This document shows positions 1 through 12,646 of a stretch of DNA of 64,000 nt, piece by piece. A program made the position numbers and the translations under genes. The stretch covers positions 930,001 to 994,000 of the forward strand of contig JAALGY010000038.1 in assembly GCA_032358165.1 (NCBI GenBank), in the 5' to 3' direction. The DNA comes from Diplosphaera chodatii. Its lineage: Eukaryota > Chlorophyta > Trebouxiophyceae > Prasiolales > Stichococcaceae. Below the pieces are notes generated by a model. That model saw only the letters and a program-made list of their open reading frames with translations, made no database searches and was not told the origin of the DNA. Every line of letters starts with the position of its first letter. Position 1 is the first letter of the stretch.

Positions 1-1839
1 GTATTCCGCCTGCTGCGGGTCTGGCGGCGGCAGGTTCGCCTCCATGGTCAGCATCTCGTACTGCTTGACCTGCACAATGTCTGTACCGCTCAGCCCAGGC
101 TGCCGTGCCAATAGCAGCTTGCTGCACAGCATGTCCCAGCGGTAAGCAGATGCCCAAAGGCGTCTGGCAGCCGTTGGCGCCTAGGCGTAAACTGGCTGGC
201 TGCGTCGACATCTGAGGTTTGAGCCATGTGATGCACGCAAAGTCCACCTGCTCTTCTGATGGCATGAGGCCCGCCTCCTGCCACTCGTCCAGCTGCTGGT
301 TGAGCTCCTGAAGCTGCTCCCAGTCCTCTGCTGTCAGCGCCTGTATAGAACCATGTGACGCACCAAGCTTGCAACACCATGTGGACCTGTCAAGGCTCTG
401 AGATAGCCTCCAGAGGACAGCCATCTGCTGCAAGCATAGGGGAGGAGCGGTTGGGCGGGAGCACGACGTCCAATCACCTCGATGGTGGCCTCATCAACGA
501 CGGCCCGTTGTGCTTCCGCCGCGCCATCCGCCGCTGCTGCATCGAGCCTCCGCTGCTCATCGAACAGCTGCAGATGGCACCACACTCCATGCATCAGTTT
601 CGACCTCGACCTCTGTTACTTCCAGCTCGGTGGCATGACAGCAGGCATCTCCAAGAGCCGCTGGCCCCGAGCGACTGATCACCCTTCCAGCGGTAACACT
701 TCCACAAGCTGGCAACAACAACGTCCATGTATGGCGCACTTTCTGGATGTCTTCCCTGGGCGGGAAGCCCATGTACTCGGCCCTGATGGTGTCCAGCTCC
801 CGCTCGGATGGCTCATCGTCCTCATCGTCAAACTGCCGGGAGCGCCGTGGCGGACGGAAGTCACGGTAGTCCGCATCGGGGTCCGACGGCCTGGACCACA
901 CCAGGCCGATGCTGCTGAATGCATGACCGTGCAGGTTGCATGCAGGGACAATACCATCCTCTGGCACGTCATGGTTGTGTTGAATTCTAAACCCTAATTC
1001 CCCAGCAGCGCACCCCTGGGCCATCCTGGGCGGCTGGCGGCCTGCCAGGCGGGGGCGGTCACCAGGCGGCAGGCCGGGCCCGGGCCTGGGCCTCTGCAGG
1101 TGTGCTGGTACCGGCGGCCGTCCGCCTGACGGGTCGGCTGCCGGCCGCCAGCGCCGGCGCTGGTCTGGCGGTTGGTCGCCGGGGCCGCGCGGCTGGCGAC
1201 GGGATGCGTCCATTGGCGGCTGGCGCTCGCCCCGGCTGCCCTGCTGCTGCTGCTGCTGCTGTGATGGCCGCGCCTGCGGGGTCGGTAGCATCGTAAGGCT
1301 GACCTGCCTTGCAGCTGCCTGAAAATACAGCGAATGGCGCATGCAAGCCTCCCCTCAGGCGTCTGCACAGTAGATCCGATCGAAGTCGAGCACATCCTGC
1401 ACGGAGGCCAACCTGTGTCCACGGCTGGTCGCGTCCACCGCTCGGAGGCCGCCTGCCCTCAGGCGGGCGTCGGCGCGAGTCGCTGCGCTCATATGGCTGC
1501 CTGACCAGGGGCATTGGCGGGATGACCCGCTGGGCGCCTTGCGCAGCGTCCCTCAGACCTGCGGAGCAGAACAGCAGCATCTGCAACATGCACGCAGAGT
1601 GCTTGTTTCTAGCTGTCTGCGGACTACTGCGTGAGCTTAGCGTTATCGACAAGCACCGGCTGACTCACCCAGGTTGTCTGCCAGTCTGCTGGTTGCGCGG
1701 CCTCTCCCGCCGCCGCCCTGAGACGGCCCTGCAGCGGCTGCTGATCCTGGACCTGCATCCCGAAAGATGCGTTGCGCCGCGGGGGGTGCGCCGGGGGCTG
1801 ACGCCGGTCGCCGCGCAGTCGCCGCCCCTCGACCGCGCC
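1..1839 (-). CDS. Unknown R/P/G-rich protein, 3' end outside window
   Basis: I do not recognise this gene. Reading on the minus strand, an Arg/Gly/Ala/Pro-rich exon (1839-1669) ends at a strong GTGAGT donor and joins in phase to an exon starting at 1558 (motif LVRQPYERSD). A charged, better conserved-looking exon follows near 912-745 (DPDADYRDFRPP, then FDDEDDEPSERELDTIRAEY and MGFPPRED), then smaller exons near 590-480 (LFDEQRRLDAAAADGAAEAQ), 340-240 (ALTAEDWEQLQELNQQLDEW) and 69-1 (VKQYEMLTMEANLPPP). The region 1400-1017 is Gln/Pro/Arg-rich and I could not fix its splicing. The acidic and coiled-coil C-terminal part behind a low-complexity RG-rich N-terminus suggests a nucleic-acid-associated protein, but that is inference. 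The start is uncertain; an upstream 5' exon before 1839 is likely. Confidence 0.45.
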
Positions 1840-2606
1840 CTGCATATACGCGCGCCAAGAGCTCAGACGCTTCTATCGCAGATTTGAGCACTACACGATC
1901 GATCCATGACCTCTGTGGACACTGTTTACTGCGTATCCAGCAGAGCAACGTGTGAACTGCTGCAGGCATTACAGCTCTCTGGCAGGTACACCGCCCAGCA
2001 TGCATCCAGGGCGCACAAGCAAGCATACCGCCATACGAACTGCTGTGCAACTTGCCTGCTGCGGGAGCTGTCGCATGATTCTCAGACGCAAGTTGCTGGC
2101 TGCTGTCTGCTTCTGAGCCGTCATCTGTTGCGAAACGTGCATCCTGCAGCGCCTGCCAGGGAGACGTGCAGTGGCATACTGCTGTCGTATGCCGTGGGCC
2201 TCGTCTGCCCGCCAACAAGAGCGCTTGTCTCATGCTGATAGATCTTGAGCAGTGCAATCACCCTCTGGCAACGGTGATTCCGCCCGACAAAGAACTGTCC
2301 AGCAGGATGCACTCACGACCGCCTTGCAACATTTGCTGCATTTGCTACATGCAGCTTGCAGCATCCAACCCACGCACCCAGCCATGTGTATGTGTACATG
2401 CTTTGCTCACTGACGACATTGCCACCGCTTGCAGAGTCCTTTCTCAAGCGGCCTGCTGCGTTCGCATCTCATACGCCGCTGCATTGTGACTACTGCTGCA
2501 GGCGGTGGCGCATCTGTGTGCGCAGCGGTTACGGCAGTTTACTCTGGAACAGTCTAGCAATTGCATAAGCTGACAACATGCGTGGACACTAGCTGAACCC
2601 GGTTCT
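1840..2606. other. Intergenic, probable divergent 5' region
   Basis: This stretch lies between the 5' side of the minus-strand unknown gene and the start of the plus-strand FYV7 gene. I see no convincing coding exon, only short chance ORFs. The 5' exon or leader of the unknown gene probably lies in the first 200-400 bases. Confidence 0.4.
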
Positions 2607-3398
2607 ATGCCAAAGTTCAACAAGCGTGGGAAAGGTGGTCCTCGGAAGCCCAGCTTGGCAGCGCTCAGCAGCTTTGCATCGGCCAAAGCCTCGACATACG
2701 ACAAGCAGGGCCGGAAACGCAAGGAGCGGGCGCTCAACAGCAAGGTCGTCAACAAGTACCGCAAGCTCAAGGCCCGGCTGTCTGCCGCTGGCGGCTCCGT
2801 CCCGCTGTCGAGCACTGCGCGGGGGCATGACGACATCACTGCTGACGCACAGCCGGCAAGGCAGCGGAGTCCGCCGGCAACTTCGCAGCAGCCGCAACAA
2901 GCTGATGAATCGCAGAAGCAGCGTGATGGTATTCGAGCAGGCAAGGCCGTGCACAAATTTAGTGCATGCTGACGGACCATGATGCAACCATCGCCCAACC
3001 AGCTCCGCATCATGTCCTACAGGGAACCAACCCAAGCCTGCTCGGAAACCCATCCCGCAGCTGCAGCGCATTGCGCAGGAGAAGGAGGCCGAGCGGGTAT
3101 GTCCCTTGCAGCATGGCATCGCAGCGCAAGGGCATCTGGACAGTTGTCGCTGGCACATTGCTGAGGAGTAGCATGAGCACAGCAACTGAGCTTCGAGTGG
3201 CCGCAACAGGCGGAGGCGCAGCGGCTGAGGGAGCAGCAGCTGCAGGAAGCGGCGCGTCGGAAGGAGGAGCAAGCGCGTGCGCAGCAGCGGCGCAAGCAGC
3301 AGGCGGCCCAGTTCCGCAAGCGCACGCGCACCGGGCAGCCCGTCATGAAGTACCGCATCGACAAGGTCCTGGAGCAGCTGCAGAGCGGCAAGGTGTAG
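2607..3398 (+). CDS. FYV7: rRNA-processing protein FYV7 homologue
   Basis: Three exons, 2607-2928, 3023-3096 and 3210-3398, join in phase to a 194-residue protein. The N-terminus is very basic (MPKFNKRGKGGPRKPS) with a stretch of Lys/Arg/Tyr typical of nucleolar proteins. The middle contains a glutamine/serine linker. The C-terminus is a charged coiled coil (AEAQRLREQQLQEAARR) ending in RTRTGQPVMKYRIDKVLEQL, which matches the signature K-G-Q-P-x-M-K-x-(R/Q)-I-(E/D)-x-L-L-(E/D)-(K/Q)-I of yeast Fyv7 and human CCDC59/TAP26. In yeast Fyv7 is needed for early small-subunit pre-rRNA processing, so a nucleolar role is expected by family. Donors are GTATTC and GTATGT; the phases 1-0 agree. The gene diverges from the unknown gene on its left and converges on the DEX1 gene. 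Confidence 0.85.
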
Positions 3399-3622
3399 GC
3401 AAACTAGGGATAGACACCAACGGAGCTTGTCAGTCAAGAGGGTGTTGCAGATGGCAGCCGTCAGCAGTCTGACACATCATGTAGATCGTGCAGTTGCACG
3501 CTTGCAGGGCTGCAGATCAGTGTGGTGCATCGTGTTTTGCTACGTCATGGTGCTGAGCACCCTTATCGAAGGTCCGTATGTTACATACCGTAACGTGGCC
3601 ATGATCTGCAGACCCTCTGCTA

Positions 3623-6600
3623 TCATGGCAGGCCACCATTGCCATACACGCTGCTGCTGCCGCCCATCTGCGTCGGCAGCAGGTCGTTGAAGCTGCCAAG
3701 CTTCATGCTGAGCACCGCGAGCGCCGCGGCTGTGAATGGCACTGCCACCAGCCACTTCAGCAGCCTGTAGTAATGCATGTGGAACGACAGCGAGAAGTCG
3801 TCCACGAACACAGTCTTTGCCTGCAAGTGCAGCGTCGCAATGTTGCAACTTGGAAACAGGTCGCATCCACACCAAGCCACACAGATGTCTTTTGCCTGGC
3901 CGATATCCGAAATAAGCGGAGTGTCACCTCGTCTGTCATCTCTATATGGATGGTGGCAGTGGAGCGCGTGCGAGGGCACGGGATCTCCAGGGTGTATACC
4001 CCAGGCTGTGTGTATGTGTCTGTCAACCCAATCACCGGCTGCTCCCCCGCGTTCATGGCATCCAGGCCCACCCCCTGCTCAGGTGCACAAACACATATCT
4101 GCGTCCCTGTCCATAGGATCCTGATGGCGCAGCATTTATTGCTGTAGGGAATGCGATCCAACCTGCTGCAAGATAGGGTCCGCACGGCTGTAGCATGGGG
4201 CGCGTGACGCCAGCGCGAGTTCAAAGAGTTGCCATCAGCGCACATCATGTTTCACACCTGGAGGCTGACGGACACGGTGTAGGGCCCGTGCGCTGGCTTC
4301 TCTGCCAGCGCCCTGCCAGCGGCTTGCGCCTTGGCATCTGCCTTTGGGACGCGGCTGTCCACAATCTCAAAGCGCACCTGCACATGTTCACCAGCAGGTT
4401 CAACACGGTCTGGGCTGGCCATCGAGCCACAGTCACCGCACTCTGGTGCAGCAGGGTGCCACAGCAACTGTCGGCAAGCTCATGGCATGCCGCTGCATGC
4501 TACTGCAACAAGCAGGACGCCTAGCCACTGACACACGGGTTCGCATCCTTGGCACGAGCGAAACCAGACGCACCGGCAGCGTCTTGCCGCGCACATCCCG
4601 CGGCGCGCGCGTCGCCGGCGTGGCAAACACTCCGCGCGTGTTGAGGCGCACCATGTTGTTGTTGCGCCCATGCACCTGCGCGACAACACCCTGCCATGGT
4701 GGCAACCACCGCCACCAGAGTTCGAACTCGCACATACATACACCCGTGCAGCTGCTGTACACTGGGAAGGTTGCTGAGAAGCTGGGGTCTGGCGAGTGGC
4801 ACCTGGGACGTCCAGGAGCCCAGTGGGTGGTGCTTTGCTGGCGTCTCGAACACGTACACGTTGCCGTTCATGGTGGTGACCAGCAAGTCTGTTCGGCCGT
4901 CGTGGTTCAGGTCGTCCGCCAGCACCATGCTGTAGCTGGTCTCGCCGATGTCCACCACATCCGAACAGCCTGCACCAGCAGCAGGATGACGATACGATGG
5001 CATTTGCTGGTCATGCCTGTGTGCGGACCCTGCACAAGCTGACACGGAATTGGCAATGCCTGGGTACAGTGTCATGGTTACTGTTGCAGCGCCTCGTGGC
5101 TAGCAGCGTGTGGGAGGATGTTACATCACCTGTCATGCCATCGATGAGGTACAAGAAGCCATCAAACGATAGCACCACCAGGTGCAGGCTGTTGTCTGTG
5201 CTGCCTGTCAGCCGCGTGATGAGTATCTGTGCAGGCCAGCATTTCGGCCGAGTGAGCTGACAGTTTGCAGACCCATCTGGGTATGACAGTCCAAATAGGC
5301 CGGGTAGGCATGGATACAAGACACGAACGTAGCAATTTTAGACCTCATCATCATGCTCACCGGCGCCATTACACGGCCGCGTGTCTCAAAGGGGAAGGCG
5401 CCAGTGTCTTGGCCGGTCTTGCCGCTGAGCGCATAGATCTTGCCAGATGTGGTGCCTATAACCAGTTCAAGCTCGCCATCCGCATCAATGTCGCCAAGCG
5501 TAGCACCCTGCGGGTGGACACATAGCGCCAGTTTGTCAATGCAGTCATGGCGGGTGGCAGAGCCGCAGACGTGGTGCCGCACGATGTCAGCGCCGACTTG
5601 ATTGCCGGTGAGCAAGCCTGCTGAACAGGTGCTCTGAGGGTGGAGCACACTGATGACACACCATGTGCAGCATGCCAGCAGTCACGATGATGTGCTGGAA
5701 GACTAGTGTACGATGTCCAAGCCCTCAGGCGCACCTGGGAGATGAGTGATGCTAGATGGCGCTCCCACACTTCCTTGCCGTGCGGCGTGAAGGCCGCCAC
5801 ATTGCCACGCGTGTCTGCCGCCACAATCTCCGTCTGTCCGTCCCCATTGATGTCAGCGGCGATGACTTGGGCCTGCACAGGAACAGGCACACCTGGTGCA
5901 CAGGCGCTTGGCTAACTTTGCTACCACCCAGCATGCTTGCTGTACTCTGTGGATGCTGCAAGCCTGATGCAGTCACCTGGATCTCGCCCATCTGGATGGG
6001 CCAGCCCTCGCGTGTCTGCCCTTTGCAGTCCAGCACGTACAGGAAGCCCTGCAATTGCGGGAGTCATGACTCAGGTAGCAGTTATGCTGTTTCGTGCAGC
6101 TGCTGTACAGCAAGTGAGGGTGCCGATCATGCTGCACAAGCGACATCTATCTTTCGTGACAGCGTGGATGGCAGTTCACATGCTCATGGCAACGCACCAC
6201 ACTTGTGCCGGCAATGACTTCCAGCTTCCCATCACGATCGATGTCCACGAGCGTGGGCGCGCTGTACGCATAAGCGCGGTATGTGGTGGAGTCCGTGGAC
6301 AGGTCCAGGTGTGTGGACCACTTCACGATGCGCGTGCGCAGATCAAAGGCCACCAGCCCGCTGGCAATGTACTTGCTCCTGTCCACACCCTCCGGCAGCT
6401 CCTTTGCATGCGCCTGTTGGCAAGAAATCAGACAAACATCTGGCCCAACCAGACCCCATGGCCACAACCAGTACAACAGTGTCCGTCAGGCAGGCGTGCG
6501 CTGCTACAGGCACCAAGGTGCAGGGGCAGGCCAGAGCAAGGTAGCCCGGCAGCCTTTGTCATTGTGCATCCTGAACATCAAATGTTCAGGATCAAACTGA

Positions 6601-9301
6601 CCAGGCGTCGCTGCCCCTTGTGAGTCTTGCCAGATAGCAGTTGATGAGCAGCGAGAAGCAAGGAGCAGGTGGCCTGCAGGCGTCAGACAGTCTCACTGGG
6701 TCGCCGTAGTACTCCTGATCGAAGAAGTAGGAAACAGCGACGACCAGCTCGTCATGGCCATCTGCATCGATGTCGCCGATCGCAGGGTTGCACAGGATGT
6801 GCGGGTCCACGAAGACGAAGCCCTCCTCCCGCTGGTGCGGCGTCTCCAGAAAGGCCTCGTCCTCCCATAGGTCATCCTCCGATAGCGGCTGCAGAGCAGC
6901 CACGGTCGAGTCTGCATGCCAGCTGCTGAGTCAACCGCCATGCACTCTGGCGTCCTTAGTGAGCTCACCCTGCACCACTCTGCCATTCAGCTACAACACC
7001 GTTTTGTGTCAATATCAGCTTCTGTAACTCGCCTTTGGTCGGTACGCTGGGCCGGTGCGGCCCACCGTGCCGTTGCCCCCAAACAGTGTCCCATTGGCCA
7101 GCATTGCCTCCGCCTCTTCCTCTCGTTTCTCTGCCTCCCACCGCGCCTTCAGGATCTCCTCGTAGTCGGCATTCCTGATGTGCGACAGCAGTGTACGGTC
7201 ACATATACGGCAGCGCTTGAAGGCGCGTGTCTAGTGATGACAAGCGGTCATGTTCGCAACAGTGTCCAGTGCATCTGGACCGTACAGGAGCGACCTACAA
7301 CACATGTGCAACACTCGGTCCGGAGAGATGGCGCTGCACAGACGCACCCGTGCACATCGTGCAGGTCCTCCTCGTGGACAAGGTCATCGGGGTCGTAGTC
7401 CGCGTGGCCCTCCTCGCTCTGCGTGTCCAGATCCTCGTCCAGGTGGTCGCCATGCTCCTCGCTGCATCGGCAAGGGTCGGCGGTGACAAGGGCCATAGTC
7501 GTGCACCGGCTGTCATCACCGTCCCTGGCCATGACGCGGATCAAATGCGATTATGGTGGTCACCTGCCATGCTCCTCATCTTCAAAAAGCTCGCCAAAGG
7601 TTTCAGTGGCCTGCGCGCAGCAGTCCCGGAGATGGTGTTCAATATTGCGGTTGTCCATACAATCGGAAATGCAGCGCTTGTTTACACTGACTGAGATCAA
7701 GCTGCTGTCAGTTGCAATGTTAACGCTTGGGTACCTCTTCGGACAATACGTTGTCCGCTGCATTCTCTGCACCCAACGAGGTGCTAGCCTGCTTGGCGTC
7801 CTGCTTCACCTGCCCAGCATCCTCTGCAAAGACGCTGCCCCCCTGCTGGTGTGCCTGCTGCTGTTCGGCTTGCTGCTGCTGCTGGTTTGCCTGCTGCTGC
7901 CCCGAGGCTGACCCCTTGTGCAGCTGCTGCTGCTCCTGCTGCTGCTGTTGCTGCAGCTGCTGTGCTGTGTGCTGCTGATCCTGCGTCTGCTGCTGCTTTG
8001 TTTGATCCGCTTGCGCCAGCCGGTCCTTGTGCTCTGCCGCCAGCTTCTGCAGCAGGGCCTGGTGCTCTGCTTCATTGTCTGCCAGCAGCTGCCGACGAGC
8101 ACCCTGTCTGCTGTCAACGCTGCTGTCCTCTGGGACCATCAGCAAGCGGCGCCCACCTTGACCCTGCAGCTTTCACACCTCACTGTTAGCAAGTTTGCAA
8201 TGTGCAATTCGCGACCATCATGGTCACAGTCTACCGTTCCAATGAACCAGAAACACCGCCACACCTGCACTGCAGACGCAGGCTTGAGGGCTGCAGCATC
8301 GCTGCCATTGCCAACATCTGGGTGCAAGTGGTCCACGTGATCTGCCGCTAGGCCCTTATACCAGTCCCGCCGCACTCGCAGCTTTGGCACCTGAAGCCTC
8401 TCCGCCATCTGCTCCCCCTGATCGGTGAGAATGCAGTTTTCACACGGAGTACCACATGTCAGCGTGCACAGGAAATCCAACGATCCAGAGATGGTTTACA
8501 AAGCTACAAGCTCGTCAGCAATGTCAGCAGTCACAGCACATGCGTGTGACTGAAGGACGCACATTGTCACGGAACGCCAGGATCTCGCCACCATATGTGG
8601 CCAGCAGGATGTCCTGAACGCCGTCAAAGTCCAGGTCGTACATGACCGGCGAGGTGTGCACTGTGGACTTGTGAAATGCAGGCCATCCTGCCGCCTGCGC
8701 TCCATCACTTGCCTCCAGCACCTGCATGGCAGATTGTACCGCCATTCTGCCCACTGCGTCATTTCACAAGGCAACTGTGTACTGGATGGGGCCTCTCAGT
8801 TTGACGTTGTCTGAGATGTGCCACACCTCGAGGTGGTGCACGAAGGATGGTACCACGATGTCCTTGTGTCCATCTGAGTACAGGTCGGTGATCAGCGGCG
8901 TGGCGTACACGCTGCTGGCCACCTCACTCATCCAGCGCAACTCCAGATTCTGGGGGCAAATGCCCTCAGGTTCCACCTCGTCACTCCTGCATGATTGTTC
9001 ACAATGTCGTCAAGGAACTGAGGACTGTGCCATGCCGACCGGCAGCAAGCAGGTGGCAGCGCAATGCTACAGCTCAGTTGCCGTACTTGGGTGCGGGTGC
9101 CGCTGTGTCCTCGTGGGCATTACGCTGTAAGAACTTGTTGCCCTTCGTGATGATGCTGTGATCGCCGACGATGCCCTTACTGAGCTGCGCCCTGGCTGCG
9201 GGCATGCCCGCTGCGAGCAGCAGCACGAGGAGTAGCAAGCCGCGTGGCGGACATGCCGGATGCCGCGGCTGCATCCTCTTGCTGTGATGACTGCGCAGCA
9301 T
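3623..9301 (-). CDS. DEX1: DEX1-like FG-GAP (integrin-alpha-like) membrane protein
   Basis: About 15 or more exons encode a homologue of plant DEFECTIVE IN EXINE FORMATION 1. The first three are 9301-9087, 8986-8827 and 8721-8563, phases agreeing. The start gives a signal peptide ([18 protein letters not shown]). Luminal FG-GAP-type repeats with acidic calcium-loop motifs follow: [95 protein letters not shown] and [18 protein letters not shown]. Near the end are [11 protein letters not shown] and [16 protein letters not shown] followed by a membrane segment and a short cytosolic tail (stop at 3623-3625). These match the Arabidopsis protein block by block. The variable loop between repeats carries a long Gln-rich insert (8150-7725) and acidic stretches. 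Land-plant DEX1 acts in the secretory pathway on pollen-wall formation; an alga has no exine, so an older calcium-dependent wall or glycoprotein function is inferred. Confidence 0.93.
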
Positions 9302-9940
9302 TGTGTTGGAGAAGCAGGAATCACACACGCTCCAGCACTGCAGATGACATTGGCCCAGTCTGCGCCAGCGAGCACTATGCTGCCACCTGCCAGCTGCCGC
9401 TGCTGTTCGTACGCAGAATGATGTCAGCTGTTGCAGTAACTTTGGCAGGCAACTATCAGATATGCACAATGGCACACCCAAGCTCGCGCACTCTTGGCAG
9501 CTGTTGCAGCATGGCGATCACCCCGTCTTGAACACTGTTGATGCAATGTTGCTGTGTGTCGAAATCCGCCTGCTGCACACCAACGAGGGTGGGCTGGCTT
9601 GCACTCAGAAATGTGCAACTGCTGAAAGAACGGCCCAAGAGGTGGCAAGCCGTGCGGCGTGGAACCACACTGGTGTACCTGCAGGTACATCAGCCTGCAT
9701 GCTGATGAGCTCACATAGCCAGTGACCGCACTTGCACGTCATGTGTCATTGCAAGCTCTAACACCTACCCTGATATCGCAACTGACAGCAGCAAACCTGC
9801 AGGGGCTCACCCCGAAGCAGCATGCGGGTCGCCAGCTGATGGCACTGTGCGCTGCCTGAAGATGGCGCTGCTACCCAGCCTACAATACCTGTCGCCGCCG
9901 GATGCCGTGTTAAAAGTGCAGCAAGCCTTCAGCGGTACGC
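9302..9940. promoter_or_regulatory. Divergent intergenic region between DEX1 and WRAP53 genes
   Basis: About 640 bases separate the two oppositely directed start codons, so both promoters and 5' leaders should lie here. Short ORFs on both strands lack splice-consistent extension or recognisable motifs. I could not assign a TATA box or transcription start. Confidence 0.5.
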
Positions 9941-12113
9941 ATGTGCATGCTTTGCTGCGTCGGAATGTGTGCATCCGACCGGTTGATCAGGGTGCCGACA
10001 TCTGAGAACATGAACCGCTCTTGCGCAGATGCTGCCGGTTCCTGTGCGAATGGCAACTTTTTAAAGGGTATGTATCTGCTACGCGCTCTGTCATGATATA
10101 GGTTCAGCAAGGGCATCGCCTTCAGTCTACTGAACCTGCTTGGTTTGACATCGTTCAGCATCATTTGCACCTGTCACAGGAGTGGCCTGGTCGCCAGATG
10201 GTGCATGCGTGCTCACTGCGAGTGATGACAACAGGTCCGCACTGTGGTCGGACTAGTTTCTTCGTAGTTACTCTCGTGCTAGCACCGTGCAATCAGCCTC
10301 ATAACTTAGTGTATCACAACATCTTGCAGGTTGCGCGTTTTTGATCTGCCACTGGATGTGCTTGAGGCGCGCAGTCTTGGCGACGCCACCGAGCTGGCAG
10401 CAGAAGGCGTTGCTGCAGCTGCAGACACCATCACGCCAGCACTCACTGTCCAGGTCCACTCTGAGACTTGCATGCTGAGTACGTATGTTGTGAGACGACC
10501 CTGCAGCACGATGCTTGTTGTATCTCGAAGTGCGTCACACTGTGCGCCCTTCATCACCACGTGCAGGAAGGCGAACTCATCTATGACTACGCGTGGTACT
10601 CAGCTATGTCAGCAGGAGATCCGGCATCATGCTGCTTTGCCACTACCAGCCGGGCACACCCGCTGCATCTGTGGGATGCATGCACTGGCGAGCTGCGCTG
10701 CTCATATCGTGCTTTTGATGATAATGATGAGGTGCGGCTATCTGGCGGCCAGAGATTCACATCCCGGTGCAACATGATATAGCATCTAGATGTTGCATCA
10801 CGAGGGCATAGTGACTTGACTGTGTGTGCACACAGGTCACGGCAGCGAACAGTCTTGCGTTCAGCCCAGATGGTGCGCAGCTGGCTGCAGGCTTCAACAA
10901 GGGGCTGCGAGTGTTTGACACAGCCACTCCTGGCCGCAGCTGCCAGTCTGTGAAGACCTTTGCTCGCAAGCAGGGCGGCCAGCCTGGTCAGTTGCTAACA
11001 CCATGTGCATGCTCAACCAGTTCTTGATTGCAATGACATGGGTATCAGTGTTGGGTTGGCTGACAGTCCCACACGCTTACTGATGCGGTGTTGATGACCG
11101 CAGGCATCATCTCGTCCCTGGCTTACAATCCAGATCTCTCTGGCATGCTGGCAGCCGGCGCGTATTCTGGCGTGGCTGCGCTCTATGACTCGGGCACCCT
11201 GGCACCGATCGCGCTGCTGCCTGGTGGCCACACTGCCGGCATCACGCAGGTGCTCATAACATGTTGAATTTCAGCGAGCGTGCTGGCCGACATCACGGTC
11301 TACACAAAGCAGATGGATGGCTCGACAGCGCGCTGCCCACATACGTCCACATGACACCGAGTGCTGGCACTGCAGGTGCAGTTCTCGCAGGATGGCAATT
11401 TCCTGTACACAGGCGCACGGCAGGACGGCAACATACTGTGTTGGGACATCCGCAACACGGGAGAGGTGCTGTACACCATGCAGCGTGACACGCGGTCCAC
11501 CAACCAGCGGGTGCAGTTCAGCATCGAGCCCGGCGGCCGGCACTTGGCAACTGGTGAGACGTGCAGTCAATGTGGAATGCCGCGGCTTGTACCACTTGTG
11601 TCTGGTGATACAGCAGACAAGAGGCAGGTGGAGCATTCGGGCGCCCATGTACCGGCTTGCACGTGCAGGTGGCAATGATGGCCGTCTGAGGGTGTACGAC
11701 CTGACTGACGGCTCTGAGGTTGCCACATTCATGGCCGGGCATGACACTGTCAACGGCTGCGCATACCACCCCTTCCTGCCGCTTCTTGGCACAGCTTCTG
11801 GTGGGCAACCTGCTAGTGTAACGCTCTTGTGTCAAGTAGACCTCGCGCAACTACTTATCAGTCAGTACTGGTTATTGCAGGGCACCGGCAGTACAGTGCA
11901 GCCGCAGCCATGGATGAGTCCTCGGAGGACGATATGCCACAGCCGGCATCGGCCCAGCCGCCAGCCACAGAAACGCCAAAACTGGAGAATGCCTTTCTGG
12001 TGTGGAGGTTGCAGTGCGAGTGGGTGGCGGCAGATAATGGTGTGGACGGTGCGATCGCTGAAGGCGATGAGAGGACGCCAAGTGGGCTTGCTGATGGGGA
12101 TGTTCAAGCATAA
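9941..12113 (+). CDS. WRAP53: Telomerase Cajal body protein 1 (WRAP53/TCAB1) homologue, WD40
   Basis: Nine exons (9941-10067, 10180-10234, 10330-10453, 10567-10731, 10836-10986, 11104-11249, 11376-11553, 11669-11800, 11881-12113) keep phase throughout and give about 436 residues (human 548). The blocks follow human WRAP53 in order: [170 protein letters not shown] and an acidic tail. TCAB1 is a WD40 beta-propeller that binds the CAB box of scaRNAs and telomerase RNA and brings them to Cajal bodies. Two closely spaced in-frame ATGs (9941, 9947) follow a TAA; the short N-terminus makes the start the least certain part. Confidence 0.93.
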
Positions 12114-12646
12114 TGCAGCTTGTAACCCTGGCACGGCTAGGACATCCGCTGCAGAGGGCTTCTGCATCTTGCCCACTTCACTTGTTAATGCCAGCAGCCG
12201 TATCAGGGTGCATGGCATGGCAGTAGCGACTGGGCTAACGAAGGCTACTGCCACCCCGCCGCGCATATGCACACTGATGTTCAAGAATGCATGGTAGTTC
12301 TAGGCTCATGCGGCGTCGGCTGCACTGTGGCAAAACACCGTGCACGACAGTGACAGCATCATGACATGGCTGAGGCAGGTGTTGCCCAGTCAGCTGCTGT
12401 TGTGCATCTTGCTTGGCAGCACTAAGAGGTGGGGTGTGTGGGAAGAGCTGGTGATGAGACATGAGAGTGCCGCAGCCGGAAGGCGGAAGCGCCGACGTCA
12501 GCACTTGTCAGAGTGAGATCCATCACACGAGATGCTGACTCCTCAGCACCTCAGCACAGAGACCGCCAGAGCACGCGCAGTGCCCGATTGTGGCGTTTCC
12601 CGAGGACGACACGGCGATCACCATCCGCTTCTGATCGCAGATAGTC
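12114..12646. other. Intergenic region between tandem plus-strand genes
   Basis: It holds the 3' region of the WRAP53 homologue and the promoter/5' leader of the lipase gene. I see no coding signal beyond chance ORFs. Confidence 0.5.

Noticed and set aside
1385..1421. A 16-base intron giving VLDFDRIY in the first gene
   Set aside because: An intron that short is not credible and the resulting frame meets TGA a few codons later; the local splicing remains unresolved.
7725..8150. Antisense Leu/Cys/Ala-rich ORFs opposite the Gln-rich DEX1 insert
   Set aside because: They are shadows of CAG/CTG-rich coding DNA; the minus-strand reading fits splice phase and the DEX1 family.
9910..10170. Minus-strand 86-codon ORF opposite the start of the WRAP53 gene
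   Set aside because: The plus strand here gives [12 protein letters not shown] in exact splice phase with the WD40 gene, so the antisense ORF is chance.
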